Source of the DNA: Paracoccaceae bacterium
Lineage (GTDB): Bacteria; Pseudomonadota; Alphaproteobacteria; Rhodobacterales; Rhodobacteraceae
Length of the DNA stretch: 7,192 nt
Assembly: GCA_007128865.1 (NCBI GenBank)
Contig: SKWP01000007.1
Location: 1-7,192 of the forward strand
Reading direction: 5' to 3'
Below are positions 1-4,898 of this stretch, in pieces (position 1 is the stretch's first letter; each line of letters begins with the position of its first letter). The position numbers and the translations under genes are program-made. The notes under the pieces were generated by a model that had not been told where the DNA came from, searched no databases, and saw only the letters and a list, made by a program, of their open reading frames with translations.

Positions 1-1
1 C

Positions 2-616
2 GCCCCGGTGCAGACCGCCCTTATCGCCGCGCGCATCCGCCGGCTGGCCGAGGAAAAGTCGATACCCGTACACGCCTTTGTGGAGGATATCGCGGCCTCG
101 GGCGGCTATTGGCTGGCCAGCGCAGCCGATCACATCTGGCTTGACGACTGTTCGGTGGTCGGATCCATCGGGGTGGTATCGTCGGGTTTCGGCCTGCATG
201 AGCTGATCGGCCGCTACGGGATCGAAAGGCGGCTTTATACCGCGGGCAAGCGCAAGAGCCTGCTCGATCCGTTCCGCCCCGAAGACCCCGATGACGTGGC
301 GCGCCTGAACCGCATCATTGCCGAAATGCATCGCAGCTTCATCGCGCAGGTGCGCAGCCGCAGGGGCACCCGGCTTGCCGATGCGCCCGGTCTGTTCGAA
401 GGCGAGATATGGGTCGGCTCCGAAGCCGTCAGGGTCGGGCTTGCCGACGGTATCGCCCATCCGACACCGAAGCTGAAGGAAATCTACGGCGACAAGGTGC
501 GTCTGGTGCCGCTGGGCCTCAGGCGACCGCTGTTCCAGCGTCTCGGCGCTGCGCTGGTCAGCGATGCCATTGCCGGCGTGGAAGAACGGGCGCTTTGGGC
601 GCGGTACGGGCTGTAG
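2..616 (+). CDS. S49 family peptidase (SohB/SppA type), 3' part, truncated by the window edge
   Basis: This is the C-terminal part of a membrane-associated serine protease of the S49 (signal peptide peptidase A/SohB) family, which degrades peptides in or near the inner membrane. The frame is open to the window edge, and the codons before the GTG at position 8 read Ala-Pro. That gives the family's '(S)PV-Q' stretch, so the GTG is an internal Val and the true start lies upstream. Numbering from that Val, the nucleophile is Ser31 in AASGGYW (codon 98-100). The general-base Lys is Lys83 in GKRKSLLDPF. The Ser-to-Lys spacing of 52 matches that known for B. subtilis SppA (Ser147/Lys199). GSIGV (52-56) and FEGEIWVGSEAVRVGLADGI (129-148) are further family motifs. 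The C-terminal tail ending in ALWARYGL looks typical of alphaproteobacterial members. The stop lies 3 nt before the next gene, consistent with an operon. The N-terminal membrane anchor is outside the window. Confidence 0.9.
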   Translation, partial: APVQTALIAARIRRLAEEKSIPVHAFVEDIAASGGYWLASAADHIWLDDCSVVGSIGVVSSGFGLHELIGRYGIERRLYTAGKRKSLLDPFRPEDPDDVARLNRIIAEMHRSFIAQVRSRRGTRLADAPGLFEGEIWVGSEAVRVGLADGIAHPTPKLKEIYGDKVRLVPLGLRRPLFQRLGAALVSDAIAGVEERALWARYGL

Positions 617-619
617 CCG

Positions 620-799
620 ATGATACTCAAGACCATCACGCTTTTTCTGTTGTTCATGGCGCTGATCGGCATGTTCGGCAAATGGCGCGCCAAGCTGACC
701 GGAAAGCCGCCGCCAAAGCTGCTGGGGCGCCCGCGCAAATGCAAGCGCTGCGGTCGTTTCCTGATCGGTGGCGGCCCGTGCAACTGCGGGAAGGGCTGA
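620..799 (+). CDS. Small membrane-anchored protein with a zinc-ribbon-like cysteine motif (59 aa)
   Basis: This short gene fills the gap between the peptidase and the antiporter, with 3 nt on either side, which argues that it is translated. The product begins MILKTITLFLLFMALIGMFG, a single hydrophobic helix (about residues 4-20). A basic Lys/Arg/Pro-rich linker (21-40) follows. The end carries Cys41-x2-Cys44 and Cys54-x-Cys56, a spacing that could hold a zinc ion. The positive charge after the helix predicts the cysteine-rich tail on the cytoplasmic side. No strong ribosome site precedes ATG 620, so translational coupling to the peptidase is likely. I do not recognise a characterised family. 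Small proteins of this design appear familiar from Rhodobacterales genomes, but that is memory and was not checked. Function unknown; a membrane adaptor linked to the neighbouring peptidase is only a guess. Confidence 0.72.
   Translation: MILKTITLFLLFMALIGMFGKWRAKLTGKPPPKLLGRPRKCKRCGRFLIGGGPCNCGKG
788..795 (+). promoter_or_regulatory. Ribosome binding site supporting the TTG start of the antiporter
   Basis: The purine run GGGAAGGG lies inside the last codons of the small upstream gene and ends 7 nt before TTG 803. It supports that rare start codon. The nearby ATG at 813 is out of frame, and an in-frame stop at 797-799 rules out any start further upstream. Confidence 0.55.
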
Positions 800-802
800 C
801 GA

Positions 803-1786
803 TTGATCGCCCATGACCTGCTGTTCGTCGCGCTGGGTCTGGTGATCCTGCTGCTGGCCGGCGATGCGCTGGTGCGCGGGGCTGTCAACATCGCGCTCAG
901 GCTGGGCATTCCGGCGATGATCGTGGGCCTGACAGTGGTGGCCTTCGGGACTTCGGCGCCGGAACTGCTGGTCGCGATACAGGCGGTTCTGGTTGGCGCG
1001 CCGGGGCTTGCGCTGGGCAATGTCGTCGGTTCGAACATCGCCAATATCCTGCTGGTGCTTGGCCTGCCGGCACTGATTGCCGCGGTGCCGGTGGAAGGCA
1101 GGGCCCTGTGGCGCAGCTATGCCACCATGCTGGCCGCAAGCGGGCTGTTCATCGGACTAGCCTTCATCGGGCCGATTGTCTGGTGGCATGCCCTGATACT
1201 GCTGGCGGGGCTGTTTGCGATGCTGGCCGATTCTGCCCTGCAGGCCAACAACCACCGCAACGGCCAGCGCGCCGCTGCCGCCGCTGCCCCCGACCCCGAG
1301 GAAGAGCTCGAGGGCGCAGACCCGCAGATGTCCTGGCTCAGGATCGGGCTGTTCACCGTGCTTGGCATCATCGGCCTGCCGCTGGGGGCCGATCTGCTGG
1401 TCGATGGCTCGGTGCGGATTGCCGAACGCCTCGGGGTGGATGACGTTCTCATCGGGCTGACGCTGGTTGCGGTCGGCACCTCGCTGCCCGAACTTGCAAC
1501 CACGCTGATGGCCGCCATCCGGCGCGAGGCTGGCGTGGCCATGGGCAATGTCATCGGCTCCAACGTCTTCAATCTTCTGGGTATCATCGGCGTTGCGGGG
1601 CTGGTTGGGCCGCTTCCTGTGCCGACGGCGATGCTGGGCTTTGATCTGTGGGTGATGCTGGCGGCGTCGCTGCTGCTGCTGCCCTTCCTGATCGCAAACC
1701 GGCCGATCGGCCGCGCCGCCGGGCTGGGCCTGGTGGGGCTGTATGCAATCTATGTGGTGGCGCTGATCCGCATGGCAGGGATATGA
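803..1786 (+). CDS. Calcium/sodium antiporter, CaCA superfamily (YrbG-like)
   Basis: This 327-residue inner-membrane exchanger is predicted to swap Ca2+ (or another cation) for Na+ or H+. It shows the two inverted alpha repeats that define the CaCA superfamily. Alpha-1 has VVAFGTSAPELL (45-56) and GNVVGSNIANILLVLG (72-87). Alpha-2 has LVAVGTSLPELA (221-232) and GNVIGSNVFNLLGIIG (248-263). Glu54 and Glu230 are the expected ion-coordinating acids. Thr50, Ser51, Ser77 and Asn81 fall at the same residue numbers as the ion-site residues of the archaeal NCX_Mj structure. Asn257 occupies the position of the Asp that NCX_Mj has in alpha-2, as is usual for YrbG-type proteins. About ten hydrophobic helices are visible, split by an acidic Ala-rich cytoplasmic loop (about 148-176). 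The TTG start is the only sensible one, being preceded by a good ribosome site and an in-frame stop. The stop overlaps a possible ATG of the next gene (ATGA at 1783-1786). Ion specificity cannot be read from sequence. Confidence 0.93.
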   Translation: MIAHDLLFVALGLVILLLAGDALVRGAVNIALRLGIPAMIVGLTVVAFGTSAPELLVAIQAVLVGAPGLALGNVVGSNIANILLVLGLPALIAAVPVEGRALWRSYATMLAASGLFIGLAFIGPIVWWHALILLAGLFAMLADSALQANNHRNGQRAAAAAAPDPEEELEGADPQMSWLRIGLFTVLGIIGLPLGADLLVDGSVRIAERLGVDDVLIGLTLVAVGTSLPELATTLMAAIRREAGVAMGNVIGSNVFNLLGIIGVAGLVGPLPVPTAMLGFDLWVMLAASLLLLPFLIANRPIGRAAGLGLVGLYAIYVVALIRMAGI

Positions 1787-1800
1787 GGGGCCAAGGGGCG

Positions 1801-2580
1801 ATGGAACGGGCACTGGTAACCGGGGCGGCGCGGCGGCTGGGGCGTGCAATGGCGCTGTATCTGGCAGCCCGCGGGCATGATGTGGCAATCCACTATGCGG
1901 GATCGGCCGACGAAGCCGCCGGGGTGGTGGAGGAGGCGCGTTCCATGGGTGTCCGGGCCGAGGCCATCCGCGCCGACCTCACGCGCGAGGCCGACATGCA
2001 GGCGCTGGTCCCCGCTGCGGCCGCGGCCCTGGGCGGGCCGCTCGGGCTGCTGGTCAACAACGCCTCGATCTTCGAACATGACAGCATCGAATCCGCCACC
2101 CGCGAAAGCTGGGACAGGCATCTGGAATCGAACCTGCGCGCGCCGGTGGTGCTGACCCAGGCCTTTGCCGCCCAGGCCCCGAAGGCCGCGACCGACGACC
2201 GGGGCGAACCCCGCGCCGCCGCGCTGGTGGTAAACATGATCGACCAGCGGGTGCGCAAGCTTACCCCGGCCTTCATGAGCTATACCATCGCCAAGATGGG
2301 CCTGTGGGCCTTTACCCGCACCTCGGCCCAGGCGCTGGCGCCGCACATCCGGGTCAACGCGATAGGTCCGGGGCCGACCCTGCGCGGCGCCAGGCAGAGC
2401 CCGGAACATTTTGCCGCCCAGCGCGCGGCAACCATCCTTGGGCGCGGCGCCGACGCCGACGACATCACCGCGGCGCTGGGCTATCTGATCGATGCAAAGG
2501 CGGTCACGGGGCAGCTTGTCTGCGTTGACGGTGGCCAGCATCTGGGCTGGAAGACGCCCGATGTCCTTGGGCTCGAATAG
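1801..2580 (+). CDS. SDR family oxidoreductase with pteridine reductase/FolM signature
   Basis: This 259-residue Rossmann-fold reductase is probably NADPH-dependent. TGAARRLG (7-14) fits TGX3RXG, with Arg12, the cofactor signature of the PTR1/FolM pteridine reductases. NNAS (86-89) is the usual SDR motif. The active site has Tyr161 and Lys165 (SYTIAK). The residue 13 before Tyr, normally Ser, is Asp148 in VVNMIDQRV. Leishmania PTR1 (Asp181/Tyr194/Lys198) and E. coli FolM have the same Asp-Tyr-Lys arrangement. The C-terminal VTGQLVCVDGGQHL (235-248) also resembles FolM. A role in reducing dihydropterins or dihydrofolate is therefore likely, though the substrate is not proven. The start is uncertain. 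ATG 1801 gives the typical short N terminus (MERALVTGA) and is preceded by GAGGGG/AAGGGG purine runs. ATG 1783, six codons upstream, overlaps the antiporter stop as ATGA and would couple translation. Last gene of the four-gene block. Confidence 0.88.
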   Translation: MERALVTGAARRLGRAMALYLAARGHDVAIHYAGSADEAAGVVEEARSMGVRAEAIRADLTREADMQALVPAAAAALGGPLGLLVNNASIFEHDSIESATRESWDRHLESNLRAPVVLTQAFAAQAPKAATDDRGEPRAAALVVNMIDQRVRKLTPAFMSYTIAKMGLWAFTRTSAQALAPHIRVNAIGPGPTLRGARQSPEHFAAQRAATILGRGADADDITAALGYLIDAKAVTGQLVCVDGGQHLGWKTPDVLGLE

Positions 2581-2650
2581 GCACGCGGACAGGGTGTTCC
2601 GGAGCTGTTCGCCTCCAGTTGTCCACTTTGCCGCCGGCATCACGCGCGCG

Positions 2651-2687
2651 TCATGATTTTGTCATGCAACTCAACACGTTATTCATG
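2651..2687. repeat. TCATG repeats with helical spacing; possible operator
   Basis: TCATG occurs at 2651, 2662 and 2683, so starts are 11 and 21 nt apart, about one and two turns of DNA. The first two copies also form an inverted repeat, CATGA-TTTTG-TCATG (2652-2666). The second and third extend to TCATGC. This could be a regulator binding site or chance in AT-rich DNA. Confidence 0.25.
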
Positions 2688-2706
2688 CTCTGAAAAATAT
2701 GACATT

Positions 2707-2877
2707 GATTCCAATGGCTTGCATATGCGCCTAAAATTTAAGCAATACGGTGAAGCGGGCCGGATTCCACGGAAATTCCGCGCGGGCCCATTCCTCTCCC
2801 CAGGGTTATCCACAGAAATGGTGGACAGGATTCTGCTTGCGGAATCCCTGCGTCCGGGGCAGGCGAGAGCAAGAATC
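2707..2877. promoter_or_regulatory. Cluster of five GANTC (CcrM-type) methylation sites
   Basis: GATTC occurs at 2707-2711, 2763-2767 and 2829-2833. GAATC occurs at 2842-2846 and 2873-2877. GANTC is the target of the cell-cycle-regulated adenine methylase CcrM in most alphaproteobacteria. In such GC-rich DNA a site is expected roughly once per 300 nt, so five in 171 nt is dense. A further GAATC lies at 3000-3004, inside uvrC. Confidence 0.5.
2806..2814 (+). promoter_or_regulatory. Perfect-consensus DnaA box (TTATCCACA)
   Basis: The 9-mer TTATCCACA matches the high-affinity DnaA binding consensus exactly and lies 74 nt before the uvrC start. It is a single copy. A looser TTGTCCACT (two mismatches) is at 2619-2627. 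With no array of boxes, this is more likely a regulatory or titration site than an origin, and it may be coincidental. Confidence 0.45.
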
Positions 2878-2888
2878 GGCTAGCGCGC

Positions 2889-4799
2889 ATGACCCGGAAT
2901 AACGACCCGCAGGACATCAGGAATGCCGGTGGCACCGGGCCGGAACCGGGCGCCACCCTGACCGGGCATGCGTGCATTCGCCGTTACCTGCCAACGCTCG
3001 AATCCGCGCCGGGGGTCTACCGGATGCTCGATGCGCAGGCGCGGGTGCTCTACGTCGGCAAGGCGCGCGACCTGCGCGCACGGGTGTCGAACTATGCCCG
3101 CCCTTCGGGCCATTCGGCACGCATTGCCCGCATGATCCGCGAAACCACGGCAATGATGTTCCTGACCACCCGCACCGAAACCGAAGCGCTGCTGCTGGAA
3201 CAGAACCTCATCAAGCAACTCAAGCCGCGCTACAATGTGCTTCTGCGCGATGACAAGAGCTTTCCCGAAATCCTCATCTCCCGCAACCACCCCTTCCCGC
3301 AGATCCGCAAGCACCGCGGGGCACGACGCGAGAAGGGCAGCTATTTCGGCCCCTTTGCCAGCGCCGGCGCGGTCAACCGTACGCTGACCCAGCTTCAGAA
3401 GGTCTTTCTGTTGCGCAACTGCTCGGACGCGACCTTCGAAAGCCGCACCCGGCCCTGCCTTCTGCACCAGATCCGGCGCTGTTCGGCCCCCTGCACCGGC
3501 GAGATCGACGCCGCAGGCTATGCCGCCCTCGTGGCGGATGCCGAACGCTTCCTGCAGGGCAAGTCCACCGCCGTTCAGGCGGCGCTGGCGGCCGAGATGC
3601 AGGCGGCATCCGACGCCATGGAGTTCGAACGCGCCGCGGCCCTGCGCGACCGCATCCGTGCGCTGACCGCGGTGCAGCAGTCCCAGGGCATCAACCCCCG
3701 CGGCGTGGCCGAAGCCGATGTGGTGGCCGTGCACATGGAAGGCGGGCAGGCCTGCGTGCAGCTGTTCTTCATCCGGGCGCATCAAAGCTGGGGCAACCGC
3801 GATTTCTACCCCCGCACCGGCGCCGGCGCCGAGGAACCGGAAATCCTCGAAGCCTTTCTGGCGCAGTTCTATGACGACAAGCCGCCGCCGCGGCTGATCC
3901 TGCTGTCGCACCCGATCGACAATGCCGATCTGGTCGCCGCCCTGCTGTCGGATCGTGCCGGCCGCAAGGTCGAGCTCGCGGTTCCACAGCGGGGCGAAAA
4001 GGCCGAGCTGGTGGAAAACGCCCGGCGCAACGCCCGCGAAAGCCTCGGCCGCCGGCTGGCCGAAAGCGCGGCGCAGACAAGGCTGCTTGCCGGTCTGGCC
4101 GATGCCTTCGGGCTGGAGGCCCCGCCACGGCGCATCGAGGTCTACGACAACTCGCACATCCAGGGCAGCGACGCCGTCGGCGCGATGGTCGTGGCCGGCC
4201 CCGAGGGCTTCGCCAAATCCCAGTACCGCAAGTTCAACATCCGCGGCGACAGCCTCACACCCGGCGATGACTTCGGCATGATGCGCGAGGTGCTGACACG
4301 CCGCTTCTCGCGCCTTCTCAAGGAAGATCCCGACCGCGAAGGCCAGGGCTGGCCCGACCTGCTGCTTGTGGATGGCGGCGCCGGGCAGGTTTCGGCAGTG
4401 GCGGGCATTCTGGGCGACATGGGCCTCGACGATCTGGCCGTCGTCGGTGTGGCCAAGGGCATCGACCGCGACGCCGGCAAGGAAGAATTCCACCGTCCCG
4501 GCCGCCCGGTCATGGCGCTGCGGCGTGGCGACCCGGTGCTGTATTTCGTGCAGCGCCTGCGCGACGAAGCGCACCGCTTCGCCATCGGCGCGCATCGGGC
4601 AAGGCGGGCCAGGGCCGTCGGCGCCACCCCGCTGGACGATATTCCCGGCGTCGGCGCGGCGCGCAAACGCGCCCTGCTGGCGCATTTCGGTTCGGCCAAG
4701 GCGGTCAGCCGTGCCGGCCTGCCCGACCTGATGGCGGTGGACGGCATCTCCGAAGCCATGGCGCGCACGATCCACGATTTCTTCCACCCGCGCGGCTGA
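2889..4799 (+). CDS. uvrC: UvrC, excinuclease ABC subunit C
   Basis: UvrC is the dual-incision nuclease of nucleotide excision repair. It is recruited by UvrB to damaged DNA in the cytoplasm and cuts 3' and then 5' of the lesion. At 636 residues it is full length. The N-terminal GIY-YIG domain (about 36-120) has GVY (42-44), YVGK with Tyr55 and Lys58, Arg65, the metal ligand Glu104 and Asn116. Cys178, Cys190, Cys198 and Cys202 repeat the 12-8-4 spacing of the cysteines reported to bind a 4Fe-4S cluster in E. coli UvrC. A UVR domain for UvrB contact spans about 227-262 ([17 protein letters not shown]). The RNase H-like 5' nuclease domain has the Asp420 (VYDNSHIQG), Asp495 ([10 protein letters not shown]) and His562 (RDEAHRFAI) triad. 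Helix-hairpin-helix motifs for DNA binding are at about 580-630. ATG 2889 is the only start codon in frame between the stop at 2751-2753 and the GIY motif. The ribosome site is weak, and the N terminus is about 20 residues longer than in E. coli. Confidence 0.97.
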   Translation: MTRNNDPQDIRNAGGTGPEPGATLTGHACIRRYLPTLESAPGVYRMLDAQARVLYVGKARDLRARVSNYARPSGHSARIARMIRETTAMMFLTTRTETEALLLEQNLIKQLKPRYNVLLRDDKSFPEILISRNHPFPQIRKHRGARREKGSYFGPFASAGAVNRTLTQLQKVFLLRNCSDATFESRTRPCLLHQIRRCSAPCTGEIDAAGYAALVADAERFLQGKSTAVQAALAAEMQAASDAMEFERAAALRDRIRALTAVQQSQGINPRGVAEADVVAVHMEGGQACVQLFFIRAHQSWGNRDFYPRTGAGAEEPEILEAFLAQFYDDKPPPRLILLSHPIDNADLVAALLSDRAGRKVELAVPQRGEKAELVENARRNARESLGRRLAESAAQTRLLAGLADAFGLEAPPRRIEVYDNSHIQGSDAVGAMVVAGPEGFAKSQYRKFNIRGDSLTPGDDFGMMREVLTRRFSRLLKEDPDREGQGWPDLLLVDGGAGQVSAVAGILGDMGLDDLAVVGVAKGIDRDAGKEEFHRPGRPVMALRRGDPVLYFVQRLRDEAHRFAIGAHRARRARAVGATPLDDIPGVGAARKRALLAHFGSAKAVSRAGLPDLMAVDGISEAMARTIHDFFHPRG

Positions 4800-4806
4800 C
4801 GCCCCT

Positions 4807-4828
4807 CAAGCCGGCATGCCGGCGCTTG
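4807..4828. repeat. Inverted repeat just after uvrC
   Basis: A perfect 14-bp palindrome (GCCGGCATGCCGGC, 4810-4823) extends to a longer dyad, CAAG...CTTG at 4807-4828, with one bulged base. It sits 8 nt after the uvrC stop. There is no T-run, so it is at best a weak or factor-assisted terminator, or an mRNA-stabilising hairpin. Confidence 0.35.
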
Positions 4829-4835
4829 CCCGGCC

Positions 4836-4865
4836 CGGTTCGCGCCGCTATCACCGCCCGAACCG
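4836..4865. repeat. Second dyad in the uvrC-selD gap
   Basis: CGGTTCG (4836-4842) and CGAACCG (4859-4865) are exact 7-bp inverted arms around a 16-nt loop. They lie 34 nt before the start of the SelD fusion gene. The dyad could be an operator or a hairpin in its leader. No T-run and no known regulator motif was recognised. Confidence 0.3.
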
Positions 4866-4898
4866 CCACAGGACCGAGCCGCGCCAGAGGATGCCGCG

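Larger units (their letters stand above)
2581..2888 (+). promoter_or_regulatory. Intergenic region with AT-rich island, probable uvrC promoter/leader
   Basis: This is the only gene-free stretch over 300 nt. Positions 2651-2750 contain 36 G/C in 100 by hand count, far below the flanking genes, as expected for promoter DNA. It holds TCATG repeats, an 8-bp palindrome GCATATGC (2721-2728), CGGAA-A-TTCCG (2770-2780), a DnaA box and five GANTC sites. Weak sigma70-like candidates exist, such as TTGTCA at 2659-2664 with TATTCA at 2680-2685 (15-nt spacing) and TTGCAT at 2719-2724. None is convincing. No clear GC hairpin with a T-run follows the upstream stop at 2580, so where that operon terminates is not evident. 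Only a 4-bp GGAG/CTCC stem is visible near 2601-2616. Confidence 0.4.

Noticed and set aside
8..10. GTG at position 8 as a real start of the S49 peptidase
   Set aside because: The preceding in-frame codons continue the family motif (Ala-Pro-Val-Gln), and starting here would remove the N-terminal half of the protease domain and the membrane anchor.
1648..1800. Upstream extension of the SDR frame back to GTG 1648
   Set aside because: It would overlap the antiporter by 139 nt and add a non-family N terminus before the TGX3RXG motif, which normally lies within about ten residues of the start.
2653..2883. 76-codon plus-strand open frame in the intergenic region
   Set aside because: It lies in the AT-rich promoter-like stretch, has no convincing ribosome site, spans the DnaA box and the GANTC cluster, and its translation shows no domain or helix pattern.
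2651..2888. Replication origin
   Set aside because: There is one perfect DnaA box, an AT-rich stretch and GANTC sites, but no array of boxes and none of the usual origin neighbours (dnaA, hemE, parAB, gidA) in view.
2880..4787. 635-codon open frame on the minus strand spanning uvrC
   Set aside because: It is the mirror of uvrC. High third-position GC removes stops from the antisense frame. Its translation is low-complexity (Gly/Ala/His/Arg/Gln-rich) with no recognisable domain, while the plus strand has every UvrC motif.
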